A stretch of DNA of 64,000 bases, taken from positions 1 to 64,000 of the forward strand of contig RDRZ01000005.1 of assembly GCA_003709165.1 (NCBI GenBank). The letters are read 5' to 3'. Positions within the stretch are counted from its first letter, which is position 1. Every line of letters starts with the position of its first letter. The notes beneath the pieces are model-generated. The model saw only the letters and a program-made list of their open reading frames with translations, was not told the origin of the DNA and ran no database searches. Positions 43,371 to 53,848 of the stretch are shown piece by piece. The translations under genes and the position numbers were made by a program. Source of the DNA: Flavobacteriaceae bacterium PRS1 (GTDB lineage: Bacteria; Bacteroidota; Bacteroidia; Flavobacteriales; Flavobacteriaceae).

Positions 43371-44963
43371 ATGAGCAAAAAATACGATGCAATAATAATT
43401 GGCGGAGGTCATAACGGATTGATTAATGCCGCATATTTGGCCAAAGCAGGCAAGAAGGTTTTAGTATTAGAAAAAAGATATGTTCTTGGAGGTGCAGCCG
43501 TTTCAGAAGAAATTCATCCAGGATTTACTTTTTCGGTGTGTAGTTATGTTGTGAGTTTATTTCGACCACATATTATTAGGGAGTTAAGCCTTGTAAAACA
43601 TGGGTATGATATCATACCTATGGATGCTTCATATCAACCACTTCCAGATGGTGATATTGGGCTCTGTAAATGGGGAGACGCTGCTAAAACAAGAAGAGAA
43701 ATTGCACGATTCAGTAAAAAAGATTCAGAAGTTTATGGTGAGTTTAATAAAGTAATGACTCATATGGCTAAATTGGCTAAAGAGGTTATAGATCATCCAG
43801 CGCCTGATGTAGCTTCCATCAACCCAAAAGAGCTCTCGTCATTGTTGAGAATGGGTAAGGTTTTTAAAAATTTAGGGTCTGAATTACTTCAGATGAATAC
43901 TAAGCTGTTAACTATGAGTAGTGCTGATTTTCTTGATCTCTGGTTTGAATCTGAAATTTTAAAAGGTCCATTGGCCGTAAGCGGGATTATTGGAACATTT
44001 TTAGGCGTCCGTTCACCAGGTACTGCTTACGTTTTACTTCATCATTATATGGGTGAATTGGATGGTTCATTTCGATCTTGGGGCTTTTCAAAAGGAGGAA
44101 CAGGAGGCGTAAGTAATGCATGTGCGGATGCTGCACGAAGTTTTGGAGCCGAAATTAGAACGAATGTAAGTGTGTCTAACGTTAAAATTGTAAACGGAAA
44201 GGCAATGGGAGTTCTTTTGGCTAATGGAGATGAAATAGATTCTAAAATAGTTGTTTCAAACCTGGATCCTAACCGAACCTATTTAAAAATGATTGGGGAA
44301 GACAATCTTTCGTCTGATATTACCAAAGAGATCAAAAGATTTAAAATGAGAGGCAGTTCAGGAAAAGTCAATTTTGCCCTCAATGGTGTCCCCAATTTCT
44401 GTAGGAAGCGAAAAGGGCTTGAGTACATGAAGGGTGATATTGCAATTGTTCCTAATGTTGATTATGCAGAGAAAGCCTACGACCAGGCAAAGTATGGTGA
44501 GTTTTCAGAAAGACCTTTTATTAATATCGTAGTCCCTTCACTCACAGATCCAACATTGGCACCTCCAGGGAAACACGTGATGTCTTGTTTTGTACAATAT
44601 GCGCCATTTTATATTAAAGAAGGGCCTGAATATTGGCCAAAACTGTCTGATAAATTTGGTGATGCTGTTCAAGAAACCATTAAAGAATACGTGCCAGATA
44701 TTGATAGTTTAGTAGAGCATAGGCAAGTAGTTACTCCATGGGATATGCAAGAAACGTTTGGACTTACAGAAGGCAATATATTTCAAGGGGAGCTTACTTT
44801 AGAACAACTATTATTTCAAAGACCAATATCTGGGTATGCCAAATATAAAACCCCTATACGAAATTTATGGATGTCCGGTTCGGGCACCCATCCAGGAGGA
44901 GGCATTATGGGCTCTGGAGGTGAACTTTCGGCAAAATCAATCTTAAAAGAAAAAGCAATATGA
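43371..44963 (+). CDS. PYROXD2/phytoene-desaturase-like FAD oxidoreductase 1
   Basis: Flavoprotein of ~530 aa in the amine-oxidase/CrtI superfamily. The N-terminal dinucleotide fold is AIIIGGGHNGLINAAYLAKA with KVLVLEKRYVLGGAAVSEE; the C-terminal FAD motif is LWMSGSGTHPGGGIMGSGGE. The start at 43371 (MSKKYDA) is chosen because the fold begins immediately; the frame is open further up within the GcvT-like gene. The last codons overlap the next start (ATGAG). There are no carotenoid genes nearby, so a role in amine or betaine oxidation fits the operon better than carotenoid desaturation. Confidence 0.85.
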   Translation: MSKKYDAIIIGGGHNGLINAAYLAKAGKKVLVLEKRYVLGGAAVSEEIHPGFTFSVCSYVVSLFRPHIIRELSLVKHGYDIIPMDASYQPLPDGDIGLCKWGDAAKTRREIARFSKKDSEVYGEFNKVMTHMAKLAKEVIDHPAPDVASINPKELSSLLRMGKVFKNLGSELLQMNTKLLTMSSADFLDLWFESEILKGPLAVSGIIGTFLGVRSPGTAYVLLHHYMGELDGSFRSWGFSKGGTGGVSNACADAARSFGAEIRTNVSVSNVKIVNGKAMGVLLANGDEIDSKIVVSNLDPNRTYLKMIGEDNLSSDITKEIKRFKMRGSSGKVNFALNGVPNFCRKRKGLEYMKGDIAIVPNVDYAEKAYDQAKYGEFSERPFINIVVPSLTDPTLAPPGKHVMSCFVQYAPFYIKEGPEYWPKLSDKFGDAVQETIKEYVPDIDSLVEHRQVVTPWDMQETFGLTEGNIFQGELTLEQLLFQRPISGYAKYKTPIRNLWMSGSGTHPGGGIMGSGGELSAKSILKEKAI

Positions 44964-46504
44964 GTAAGTATGATATAATAGTAATTGGAGGAGGTCACAA
45001 TGGGCTAACTACTGCAACGATTCTTGCTAAAAAGGGAAAGAAAGTTCTTGTTGTTGAGAAAAGAAATGTATTGGGTGGTATTGCTGCAGGAGAAGAATTT
45101 TATCCAGGTTATTCAACTACTGGATTATTACATGATACCAGCGGTGTAAGACCACAAGTTGTTAAGGCCCTTCAACTTGAAAAATATGGATTGGTAATTG
45201 AGAATAATCGTGCAGATGTGACAATTTTATCTAAGGATGGGAAGAGTGTTAATATACAATCAGATGTAAATGCAACAGCCGAAACGATCAGTAATTTTTC
45301 TAAAAATGATGCCGAAGCCTACAAAGCATACCAAGAGTTTCTTAAAAAAATTAGCAAAGTCATTAATGATTTGATGGAGAACCCACCGCCAAATATCAAC
45401 ATTGAAAATTTAACTATGGCCAGTTTGGTAGTATTGGCTAAAAAAGGGATGATGCTCAAAGGGTTGGGTAATAAGACTATGATGGAATTGCTCAAAGTAG
45501 CACCCATGAGTGTGGCAGATTTTTTAAATGAAAAATTCGAAACAGATTTTCTTAAAGCTGGAATTGCTGCTCCTGCAATTTACGGATCCTATGCTGGCCC
45601 TTGGTCGGCATATTCTACTATTAACCTAATGCTTTGGGAATGTGCTTCTAGAAGTTATATTAAAGGTGGCCCACAAGCACTTGTAGATGCATTGCTAAAG
45701 GCAGCAATTCAAGCTGGTGTCGAAATTCATACTGGAGCCGAAGTTGAAAAAATCTTATTGGATACTGATGGAGTTGTTAAAGGAGTAAAACTAGTTGGTG
45801 GTGAAGAAATTCTCTCTACAAAAGTTGCTGCATCCTGTACACCAAAAGAAACCTTTCTGAATTTGTTTGATGATTTTGAACTTGAATATGAGCTTGACTA
45901 TTGGATTGACAAAATACGAAGTAGAGGAACAACAGCAAAGGTTAATCTAGCTATAAACACATTGGTTCAATTAAACGACCAAACTGTTGAATTTGCCAGA
46001 ACAGGAAATTCATTTGATGAAATGGAAAAAGCTTTTGATCCTGTGAAATATAAGGAAGTGACCGATGCACCATTCTTGGATATTCATATTCCTACTTACA
46101 ACAATCCTTCGTTGGCACCTGATGGTCATAGTGTTGTTTCAGTACAGGTTCATCAAATTCCTTATAATTTTGAAGCTGGCTGGTCAGAAGAGGCTAAAAA
46201 GAAATTAGGTGAAGATGTCCTTAAAGAACTTGACATATATTCAACAGGGCTATCTAAATCTGTAGTAGGCATGGAAGTCCTTTCCCCTGCGGATTTCGAA
46301 GAGAGATATACACTAACAGAAGGGCATATTTATCACGGAGAACATTTTGTAGATCAATTAATTACCCGTCCAATTCCAGCATGTTCAAGATATACTACAC
46401 CAGTTTCTGGTTTGTATCTTTGTGGTAGTGGATCACATCCAGGAGGAGGAATTACGTGTATGCCAGGATATTTATCGGCAAAAATGATTCTGAAAAACAA
46501 TTGA
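44960..46504 (+). CDS. PYROXD2/phytoene-desaturase-like FAD oxidoreductase 2
   Basis: Second flavoprotein of 514 aa, paralogous to the preceding one: DIIVIGGGHNGLTTATILAK, KVLVVEKRNVLGGIAAGEEF and the C-terminal YLCGSGSHPGGGITCMPGYL. The 4-bp overlap with the upstream gene (ATGA) implies coupled translation and probably a stable stoichiometry, perhaps a heterodimer. In the middle the two paralogues differ most, consistent with different substrates or with one being a structural partner. Carotenoid chemistry is possible but unsupported by context. Confidence 0.85.
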   Translation: MSKYDIIVIGGGHNGLTTATILAKKGKKVLVVEKRNVLGGIAAGEEFYPGYSTTGLLHDTSGVRPQVVKALQLEKYGLVIENNRADVTILSKDGKSVNIQSDVNATAETISNFSKNDAEAYKAYQEFLKKISKVINDLMENPPPNINIENLTMASLVVLAKKGMMLKGLGNKTMMELLKVAPMSVADFLNEKFETDFLKAGIAAPAIYGSYAGPWSAYSTINLMLWECASRSYIKGGPQALVDALLKAAIQAGVEIHTGAEVEKILLDTDGVVKGVKLVGGEEILSTKVAASCTPKETFLNLFDDFELEYELDYWIDKIRSRGTTAKVNLAINTLVQLNDQTVEFARTGNSFDEMEKAFDPVKYKEVTDAPFLDIHIPTYNNPSLAPDGHSVVSVQVHQIPYNFEAGWSEEAKKKLGEDVLKELDIYSTGLSKSVVGMEVLSPADFEERYTLTEGHIYHGEHFVDQLITRPIPACSRYTTPVSGLYLCGSGSHPGGGITCMPGYLSAKMILKNN

Positions 46505-46548
46505 GATTGTAGAAGGTTAAGGTATTAATTAACGAAAAGTCTGTAACT

Positions 46549-47700
46549 ATGGAAAAAAGAAAATTTAAAAAGAGAGGAATTAATTTCCCCATAATTGATG
46601 GCACAAGGACTTTACCAGGAAAGTATTATCATAGCAAAGAAATTTATCAGGAAGAAGTAGAAAAAATTTTCTATAAGTTTTGGATCTATGCATGTCGTGC
46701 AGAAGAAATTCCTTCAGTTGGCGATTACAAACTTATTGAAGTAGTCGATGAGAGTCTTATTTTGGTAAGAGACAAATCTAATGAAATCAAGGCATTGTTT
46801 AATGTTTGCAGGCACAGGGGAACACGACTTTGTGTTGAGCCAACAGGAGTTTTTAAATCCAAATCCATACAATGCCCTTATCATGCTTGGACTTACGGAC
46901 TAGATGGCAAGCTTTTAAGTGCTCCCCTGATGAAAGAGGGTTCTGGATTTAAAAAGGACAAATGTGCACTTCATCAAGCCAAAGTACAGGTTTGGGAAGG
47001 GTTTGTATTTATAAACTTAAATAGGAATCCAGTTCCCTTTGAAAATCAAATGGAAGTGCTTATCGGAAAATTTTCTGATTGGAGATTAAGTGAATTAAGA
47101 ATTGCTCATCATATAAAATACGAATTAAATTGTAACTGGAAACTAATACTTCAGAATTATCAAGAATGTTACCATTGTCCAGGCGTACATCCGTTGCTTT
47201 CAGAGCTTACTCCAGTTCAGTCAGCTCAGCACGATTCTAGTAAGGGAGCCGTAATAGGTGGATATATGGATCTTACTAAAGAAAGAGGAAGTATGACTAT
47301 GGATGGAAATGCAGCGGCTCCTCCTGTTTGTGACGTTTCTGGAGACGATTTGCAGAGAATATATTATTATTCAATTTTTCCAAATATGCTGCTTACGCCG
47401 CATCCAGATTTTGTATTATTCCATCATATTATACCGCTAGGACCTGGCAAAATAATTAATGATTGCTATTGGCTTTTTCGTCCAGAAATAATCAACGATC
47501 CAAAAGCACAAGCAGGAATAAAATCTGCTGTTGATTTTTGGGATTTGACCAATAAGCAAGATTGGAAAGTATGTGAACAAATGCAAACAGGCACTAAATC
47601 AGCACGATTTACAAGAGGATACTATTCTGGACGGGAAGATGTTCTTCACCAATTAGATCTTGAATTGCTCAAAGCACTTGGTCATGATAAACTGGATTAA
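46549..47700 (+). CDS. Rieske non-heme iron oxygenase, alpha subunit
   Basis: Oxygenase of 383 aa in the ring-hydroxylating/quaternary-amine demethylase family. The Rieske cluster is C87-x-H89 (NVCRHRGTRL) and C109-x2-H112 (QCPYHAWTYG). The mononuclear iron site is NYQECYHCPGVH with H209 and H214; E206 occupies the position next to the usual electron-bridge residue. The overall pattern is closer to choline monooxygenase and GbcA-type betaine demethylases than to aromatic dioxygenases. No ferredoxin reductase is encoded here. Being last in the operon with a GcvT-like protein and two flavoproteins, it probably removes a methyl group from a methylated amine. Confidence 0.87.
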   Translation: MEKRKFKKRGINFPIIDGTRTLPGKYYHSKEIYQEEVEKIFYKFWIYACRAEEIPSVGDYKLIEVVDESLILVRDKSNEIKALFNVCRHRGTRLCVEPTGVFKSKSIQCPYHAWTYGLDGKLLSAPLMKEGSGFKKDKCALHQAKVQVWEGFVFINLNRNPVPFENQMEVLIGKFSDWRLSELRIAHHIKYELNCNWKLILQNYQECYHCPGVHPLLSELTPVQSAQHDSSKGAVIGGYMDLTKERGSMTMDGNAAAPPVCDVSGDDLQRIYYYSIFPNMLLTPHPDFVLFHHIIPLGPGKIINDCYWLFRPEIINDPKAQAGIKSAVDFWDLTNKQDWKVCEQMQTGTKSARFTRGYYSGREDVLHQLDLELLKALGHDKLD

Positions 47701-47748
47701 ACAATCTGGTTTTCTGAATTCAAAATATTTAAAAGGATATTAAAATAT

Positions 47749-49830
47749 TTAATCTTTTAGCATTTCTTTAGTTTTACTTGGCAACACTTCAAATCCCATA
47801 TTGTAAAAAGCAAAGGCAAAAATATCGGCATATAGTTCAATAATTTTGCTCACTGGAGTTCCTGCGCCATGACCTGCATCAGTTTCTATTCTAATTAAAA
47901 CAGGACTATTTCCAGCTTGCTTACTTTGAAGTTCTGCTGCAAATTTAAAACTATGTGCTGGCACAACTCTATCATCGTGATCTCCTGTTGTGATTAAAGT
48001 AGCTGGATATTGCATACCATCTTTAACATTGTGTACTGGTGAATAGCCTAATAAATAATTAAACATTTCTTTACTCTCTTCAGCCGTTCCGTAGTCATAA
48101 GCCCAACCTGCACCCGCGGTAAATGTGTGATATCGCAGCATATCTAAAACACCTACAGCTGGAAGTGCTACTTTCATTAAATCTGGACGTTGCACCAATG
48201 TTGCACCAACTAATAACCCACCATTAGAGCCACCTCTTATAGCAAGATATTCCGAAGAAGTATATTTGTTGTCTATTAAATATTCGGCAGCGGCAATAAA
48301 ATCATCAAATACGTTTTGTTTTTTTAGTTTGGTTCCTGCGTCGTGCCACACTTTACCATATTCGCCACCACCACGTAAATTAGGTACAGCATAAATACCA
48401 CCTTGTTCCATCCAAACGGCATTTGTGATACTAAAAGATGGGTTTAAGCTAATATTGAAACCTCCATAACCATAAAGAATGGTTGGGTTTTTACCATTTA
48501 ACTCAATGCCTTTTTTATGTGTAATAATCATAGGTATTTTAGTGCCATCTTTAGAGTTATAAAACACTTGTTTACTTACATAGTCATCACTATTAAACTC
48601 AATAGAAGGTTTCCAGTATAATTCAGATTTTCCTGTTTCTATATCGTATTTATAGATACTTGAAGGCGTGTTATAATTTGTAAACGAATAATAGTCTATT
48701 TTATCTTCTTTTTTTCCCCCGAAACCATTTGCGTTTCCAACACCTGGCAATTTAATATCTCGAATAAAGCTACCATTGTAGTCGTATTGTTTCACTTTAG
48801 AAACAGCATCAACCATATATTCAGTAAAGAAATAACCTCCTCCAATTGAAGGTGATAAAACGTGTTCGGTTTCAGGAATAAAATCCATCCAATTTTCTGG
48901 AGTAGGATTAGACACATCAACTGTTACAATTTTTTTGTTTGGAGCATTTAAATTTGTAACCAGGTAAAGTTTGCTTCCAACATTATCTATAATAAAAGTA
49001 TCGCTATTAGTATGATCTAAAATTGTTACTAATGGGCTATTAGGTATAGATAAATCTTTAATATATAGTTTGTTTCCAGAAGTTGAAACCCTTGGCGCAA
49101 TAATAAGATAATTATCATCTTCGGTAACAGTACCATAAATATAGCGATGTTTTTCCTTTTCTATTCCGCCAAAAATTAAAATATCTTCTGTCTGTTTTGT
49201 TCCTGTTTTGTGATAGTAAACCTTGTGTTGATCGGTTTTTGCAGAGAGTTCACTTCCTTTTGGCTTGTCGTAACTTGAGTAATAAAAACCTTCGTTTTTA
49301 TACCAAGACATACCACTGAATTTAATATCTACCAAAGTGTCTTCAACGATTGTTTTAGTTACGGTATTCATAACCAAAACTTTTCTCCAATCACTGCCAC
49401 CTTCAGAAATACTATATGCTAAAGTTTTACCATCTTTGGAAAAACTCATACCACCTAACGAAATTGTTCCGTCTTCTGAAAACGTATTTGGGTCTAAAAA
49501 CACTTCAGCAGTTTTAGAATCTCCACCTTTTGTGTATCTATAAATAACATATTGATTTTGAAGCCCATCATTTTTGTAGAAGTAACTATAGTCACCTTCA
49601 TTAAAGGGAGCGCCTACTTTTTCGTAATTCCAAAGTTTTTCTAAGCGCTGTTTAAGCTCTTCTCTAAAAGGGATATTATCTAAATAACCAAAAGTAGTTT
49701 CGTTTTGATTTTTAACCCAAGCTTCGGTTTCTGCACTTCTATCGTATTCTAACCAACGATATGGATCTCTTACATCTGTACCAAAATAATTTGTAACAGT
49801 ATCTACTTTTTTAGTTTCAGGATAATTCAC
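47749..49830 (-). CDS. Prolyl oligopeptidase (S9A), probable lipoprotein
   Basis: Serine endopeptidase that cuts after proline in short peptides. The 693-aa part from GTG 49830 has the propeller (about residues 75-400) and hydrolase domains with Ser in [12 protein letters not shown], Asp in GDHDDRVVP and His in [19 protein letters not shown] marks the N-terminus. In the same frame upstream to about 49935 there is a lipoprotein signal ([17 protein letters not shown]) but no ATG, GTG or TTG; ATT at 49933-49935 is the only start-like codon before a stop. The true protein is thus probably ~725 aa with an unusual or mutated start. It converges with the Rieske gene. Confidence 0.88.
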   Translation of the reverse strand: MNYPETKKVDTVTNYFGTDVRDPYRWLEYDRSAETEAWVKNQNETTFGYLDNIPFREELKQRLEKLWNYEKVGAPFNEGDYSYFYKNDGLQNQYVIYRYTKGGDSKTAEVFLDPNTFSEDGTISLGGMSFSKDGKTLAYSISEGGSDWRKVLVMNTVTKTIVEDTLVDIKFSGMSWYKNEGFYYSSYDKPKGSELSAKTDQHKVYYHKTGTKQTEDILIFGGIEKEKHRYIYGTVTEDDNYLIIAPRVSTSGNKLYIKDLSIPNSPLVTILDHTNSDTFIIDNVGSKLYLVTNLNAPNKKIVTVDVSNPTPENWMDFIPETEHVLSPSIGGGYFFTEYMVDAVSKVKQYDYNGSFIRDIKLPGVGNANGFGGKKEDKIDYYSFTNYNTPSSIYKYDIETGKSELYWKPSIEFNSDDYVSKQVFYNSKDGTKIPMIITHKKGIELNGKNPTILYGYGGFNISLNPSFSITNAVWMEQGGIYAVPNLRGGGEYGKVWHDAGTKLKKQNVFDDFIAAAEYLIDNKYTSSEYLAIRGGSNGGLLVGATLVQRPDLMKVALPAVGVLDMLRYHTFTAGAGWAYDYGTAEESKEMFNYLLGYSPVHNVKDGMQYPATLITTGDHDDRVVPAHSFKFAAELQSKQAGNSPVLIRIETDAGHGAGTPVSKIIELYADIFAFAFYNMGFEVLPSKTKEMLKD

Positions 49831-49967
49831 AGTAATGGATTGCGTTTTAGTTTTTTCGTCTTGTTTACAGGAAAAAAGAAATAGTATTAGGATGAGAGAA
49901 ATTACGAGATTCTTCGTTTTGAATTTTTTAAGAATTTTTTAAAGATACTATAAAACAAAGAAAGAAT

Positions 49968-50957
49968 TTAAACCAAGTTGTTTTCTACTAAATACTCTGC
50001 AATTTGAATGGTATTTGTAGCAGCTCCTTTGCGAAGGTTATCACTCACAATCCAAAGGTTTAACGAATTTGGTTGCGATTCATCGCGTCGTATTCTGCCA
50101 ACAAAAACATCATCTTTTCCATGCGCATAAATTGGCATTGGATATACATTAATATCGGGATTGTCCTGTACGGTTACACCAGAAGTATCATTTAATAAGG
50201 CTCTTATATCAGTGATTTCAAAATCAGTTTCAAATTCAATATTAACAGATTCGCTGTGACCACCAGATGTTGGAATTCTTACAGCAGTAGCTGTTACAGC
50301 TATGGTTTTATCGTCAAGAATTTTTTGAGTTTCTCGCACTAGTTTCATCTCTTCTTTGGTATAACCATTATCTTCAAACACGTCACAATGTGGCAAAGCA
50401 TTTTGATGAATAGGATAAGGATAAGCCATTTCCCCTTTAATACCAGCAAGTTCATTTTCTAACTGTTTAACAGCTTTTACTCCTGTACCAGAAATGGATT
50501 GATAGGTCGAAACTACAATGCGCTTAATTTTATATTTTTTGTGTAATGGAGCTAAAACCATCACCATTTGTATCGTTGAGCAATTCGGATTCGCTATTAT
50601 TTTATCTTCTCTCGTAAGTTGATTTGCATTAATTTCAGGAACAACTAATTTTATATTTTGATACATTCGCCAAGCCGAAGAATTATCGATAACAGTTGTT
50701 CCAACTTCGGAGAATTTTGGAGCCCATTCCAGAGAAATGCTTGCTCCGGCAGAAAACAAAGCAATATTTGGAGACATTGAAACAGCAGTTTCAAGACCAA
50801 CTACTTTATGATCTTTGTTTTTAAATAAAATTATTTTCCCAACAGATTTTTCTGAAGCAACAAGAATTAATTCAGTTATAGAAAAATTACGTTCTGCAAG
50901 AACTTTAAGCATAACTTCGCCTACCATCCCAGTGGCTCCAACTACAGCTATTTTCAT
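49968..50957 (-). CDS. asd: Aspartate-semialdehyde dehydrogenase
   Basis: NADPH-dependent reduction of aspartyl phosphate to aspartate semialdehyde for Lys, Thr, Met and peptidoglycan precursors. The start at 50957 (MKIAVVGATGMVGEVML) puts the Rossmann motif at the N-terminus; the frame is open eight codons further up. The catalytic Cys is in IIANPNCSTIQMVM and the substrate-binding residues in TSGGHSESVNIEF. The ~329-aa length is standard. It is part of the conserved tdk-alr-mscL-asd order, here with mscL broken. Confidence 0.95.
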   Translation of the reverse strand: MKIAVVGATGMVGEVMLKVLAERNFSITELILVASEKSVGKIILFKNKDHKVVGLETAVSMSPNIALFSAGASISLEWAPKFSEVGTTVIDNSSAWRMYQNIKLVVPEINANQLTREDKIIANPNCSTIQMVMVLAPLHKKYKIKRIVVSTYQSISGTGVKAVKQLENELAGIKGEMAYPYPIHQNALPHCDVFEDNGYTKEEMKLVRETQKILDDKTIAVTATAVRIPTSGGHSESVNIEFETDFEITDIRALLNDTSGVTVQDNPDINVYPMPIYAHGKDDVFVGRIRRDESQPNSLNLWIVSDNLRKGAATNTIQIAEYLVENNLV

Positions 50958-51088
50958 TTTTATATTATGATTAAAAAACAAAAGTAATTATTTATTCATT
51001 TTGGAAGTTTAAAAACATAAATAAAAAAAATTCTAATACAAAGTGATTTAGTTAATAAAAGATGTAGTGTGGGAAATACTAAACAAAA

Positions 51089-51214
51089 TTATTTCATCAA
51101 TAAATCTCTAATTTTTGCAAGTAAATCATTGCCTGTAGGTTCTGCTGGTGGAACTTCTTCATCAGGAGCTTTAGTTTTGTTATATGCCTTAACAATTAAA
51201 AATATAAATATCAT
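51089..51214 (-). pseudogene. mscL: mscL 3' remnant (mechanosensitive channel)
   Basis: A 41-codon frame reads MIFIFLIVKAYNKTKAPDEE then VPPAEPTGNDLLAKIRDLLM, the end of the second membrane helix and the cytosolic helix of MscL. The pore-forming first helix, periplasmic loop and most of the second helix (about 95 codons) are missing. It lies between alr and asd, exactly where flavobacteria carry mscL, so an internal deletion removed its 5' part, leaving 14 bp to alr. Confidence 0.8.
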
Positions 51215-51228
51215 ATAGCACTAAATAA

Positions 51229-52335
51229 TTATTTGATTATTAAGCGTTTAATACGTTGAGAAATGGCTGTAATTATTTCGTAAGAAATGGATTTAGTGGC
51301 TGCAGCAAAATTTTCGGCAGACGTATGTTCTCCAAAAATTATGACTTCATCTCCTTCATTACAATCTATATTAGTAATATTAACCATAAGCATATCCATA
51401 CATACATTTCCAATAATTGGTGCTTGTTTTCCATTAATAATTACAAAACCGTTTCCATTTCCATATTGTCTGACAATACCATCAGCATGACCAATAGGTA
51501 TTGTTGCTGTTTTTTGAAAGGATTTGCTTTTATATGCTCGGTTATAGCCTACAGTTTCATCTTTTTCAATAAGATGAATTTGTGAAATCACAGATTTTAA
51601 AGTTGCTATTGGTCTAAAATTTTTATTTTCTATTGAAGAGTTTCCGAAGCCATATAAACCAATACCACATCTAACCATATCTAAATGTGCTTCAGGATAA
51701 TTTAATATTCCAGAGGTATTGCAAATATGAAGTATGAGTTTGTAACCAATCTTACCCTCAAATGCTTTAGTGATAGTTTTAAAACTTTCAATCTGGTTTA
51801 AAGTAAAATAGGTTTCATTCAAATCTTCGCTTGCTGCTAAATGAGAAAAAAGAGATTTCACTTTTATAACATTAGTTTCATTCACTTTTGAAACAATATA
51901 ATCCACATCGTTTTTTCCAAACCCTAGCCGGTTTAATCCTGTATTAAATTTAATATGGATAGGATAGTCTTTCTGATTTTTTTCAGAAGCAATACTGACA
52001 AACTCGTTCAGGACTTTTGCACTATATAAACTCGGTTCTAAACAATTATCAATAAGAGATTTAAAGTTTATAGGTTGAGGGTGTAATACTAAAATGGGTT
52101 TTGTAATTCTTGCTTTTCGTAAAACAACCCCTTCGCTTGTATAAGCAACAGCAAAATAATCAACATCAAGATCTTGAAGATATTTAGCAACAACACAAGC
52201 ATCGCTTCCATATCCAAAAGCCTTTACAACTACCATTAGTTTAGTGCTGTTATTGATTTTAGATGTTATATACTCGAAATTGTGCCGAAGTGCTTTTAAA
52301 TTTATTTCAAGTATAGTTTCGTGTGCTTTAGGCAT
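51229..52335 (-). CDS. alr: Alanine racemase
   Basis: PLP enzyme making D-alanine for peptidoglycan. The 368-aa protein contains the PLP lysine in [15 protein letters not shown] and the catalytic Tyr of the other subunit in [11 protein letters not shown], with [16 protein letters not shown] and [12 protein letters not shown] in the C-terminal barrel. The start overlaps the 3' end of tdk by 8 bp, so they are cotranscribed. D-alanine supply here is housekeeping and not visibly tied to the D-peptide cluster. Confidence 0.95.
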   Translation of the reverse strand: MPKAHETILEINLKALRHNFEYITSKINNSTKLMVVVKAFGYGSDACVVAKYLQDLDVDYFAVAYTSEGVVLRKARITKPILVLHPQPINFKSLIDNCLEPSLYSAKVLNEFVSIASEKNQKDYPIHIKFNTGLNRLGFGKNDVDYIVSKVNETNVIKVKSLFSHLAASEDLNETYFTLNQIESFKTITKAFEGKIGYKLILHICNTSGILNYPEAHLDMVRCGIGLYGFGNSSIENKNFRPIATLKSVISQIHLIEKDETVGYNRAYKSKSFQKTATIPIGHADGIVRQYGNGNGFVIINGKQAPIIGNVCMDMLMVNITNIDCNEGDEVIIFGEHTSAENFAAATKSISYEIITAISQRIKRLIIK

Positions 52336-52975
52336 TTGTACTTTTCGCTTTAGCAGGAACTTCTATAGCATCATTAACTTTAATATTACGGACTTTGTCA
52401 CGTAGCATAACTTTGTAATAAGCTGCTCGACTTAAAGGTTCGTACTCATCAACTTCGCCCAGTAATACAAGAGCATCGCTTTTTCCTTTTCTGTAACTGT
52501 ATTGTGCCAGATTACCAGTTCTTGTGCAAACTGCGTGTACCTTAGTTACATATTCGGCAGTTGCCATTAAAGCAGGCATTGGACCAAAAGGATTTCCTTT
52601 AAAATCCATATCGAGACCAGCAACAATAACCCGAATACCTTTATTGGCCAAATCGTTACAAACACGTACAATCTCATCATCAAAAAATTGGGCTTCATCA
52701 ATACCAACCACGTCGCAACCATCAGCTAAAATCGGAATATTTGCAGCCGAAGGAAGAGAAGTTGATGGAATCTCATTTTCGTCGTGAGACACAACTTTGT
52801 CTTCATCGAAACGCACATCAATTGCTGGCTTAAAAATTTCTACTTTTTGCCTTGCAAATTTGGCGCGTTTAAGCCGACGTATCAATTCTTCTGTTTTACC
52901 AGAGAACATAGAACCGCAAATTACTTCAATCCAACCAAATTGTTCTTTCTGATTTACTGTATTTTCAAGAAACAT
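52328..52975 (-). CDS. tdk: Thymidine kinase
   Basis: Type II thymidine kinase of 215 aa that salvages thymidine. The P-loop is [18 protein letters not shown], the catalytic and Mg region [15 protein letters not shown], the lasso and zinc region [16 protein letters not shown]; the second Cys pair of the zinc site is partly absent. It is the first gene of the tdk-alr unit and divergent from the conserved hypothetical at 53085. Confidence 0.94.
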   Translation of the reverse strand: MFLENTVNQKEQFGWIEVICGSMFSGKTEELIRRLKRAKFARQKVEIFKPAIDVRFDEDKVVSHDENEIPSTSLPSAANIPILADGCDVVGIDEAQFFDDEIVRVCNDLANKGIRVIVAGLDMDFKGNPFGPMPALMATAEYVTKVHAVCTRTGNLAQYSYRKGKSDALVLLGEVDEYEPLSRAAYYKVMLRDKVRNIKVNDAIEVPAKAKSTNA

Positions 52976-53084
52976 TTTGTAATTTTAACACTAAAACAAA
53001 GCGAATATTCGTTTGTATAAAGGTGATGTAAATGTATTAAAAAACAAAACCCTAAATTGGATTAAATTTAAAAATTTTAAACAG

Positions 53085-53828
53085 ATGAAAAAGAAGTTAG
53101 AATCAGAATTAATTAGTATTGCTAACAGGATTCTTAAATTAAAAGGAAAAGAGGATGTTATTAAAATGCATACCGAAGTTACTGCTCTTTATGAAAAGTT
53201 GACGACCTTAAAGTTTGCTCATGAGAATTTTGAAGACGATATACCAATAATTGGTCGAGATTCTTCTTTTTTTGAAATGCTCGATGAAGCGTTTAATAAT
53301 AAAGTAAGCGATATTATTGAAGTCGATGACAAAACATATATTAATGTAGATGAAAATGATGATGATATTATGGAGCCGGTTATCGAGAAAATAAAGGATA
53401 TGGTAGCACAAATGCCTTTTGAGACAGAAGAAGTAGATGTAATTTTTGAAGAAGCTATTCCGAAACCCCAATTTCATAAGAATAATCTTGAAGAACTTAC
53501 GGAAGGTTTTTCTGAAACGCCTGTTTTTGAGCCTGTTTCAAAATCAGAAAACGAATCAATAAAGGATAATAAAAAATCGCTCAATGATAAATTAAAAAGG
53601 AAAGATTTGGTTGTAGATTTAAATGACAGACTAGCCTTTATAAAACATCTTTTTAATGGCAAAAGCAAAGATTACGAACGTGTAATATCACAAATTAGCA
53701 CATCCAATTCTTTTAAAGAAGCAACTCATTTAATTCAAGAGATTATTAAACCAGATTATAACGGTTGGACTGGAAAAGAAGAATACGAAGAACGTTTTAT
53801 GGAACTAATTGAAAGCAAGTTTAGCTAA
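53085..53828 (+). CDS. Conserved flavobacterial hypothetical protein
   Basis: The 247-aa acidic cytosolic protein starts at MKKKLESELISIANRILKLK (an earlier in-frame start at 53013 lacks support). Helical N-terminus (about residues 1-50), a low-complexity acidic middle (FETEEVDVIFEE, SKSENESIKDNKKS) and a compact C-terminus DLNDRLAFIKHLFNGKSKDY ... YNGWTGKEEYEERF. The family is widespread beside tdk and rsmI in Flavobacteriaceae as I recall, with no known function. Confidence 0.7.
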   Translation: MKKKLESELISIANRILKLKGKEDVIKMHTEVTALYEKLTTLKFAHENFEDDIPIIGRDSSFFEMLDEAFNNKVSDIIEVDDKTYINVDENDDDIMEPVIEKIKDMVAQMPFETEEVDVIFEEAIPKPQFHKNNLEELTEGFSETPVFEPVSKSENESIKDNKKSLNDKLKRKDLVVDLNDRLAFIKHLFNGKSKDYERVISQISTSNSFKEATHLIQEIIKPDYNGWTGKEEYEERFMELIESKFS

Positions 53829-53848
53829 AAGTTTTCGAGCACGTATAA

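Noticed and set aside
43371-46504. Carotenoid desaturase pair
   Set aside because: The fold resembles CrtI, but no crtB, crtY or other carotenoid gene is near and the operon partners point to amine oxidation.
51256-51585. Plus-strand frame opposite alr
   Set aside because: It is antisense to the conserved alanine racemase, with no start signal or domain.
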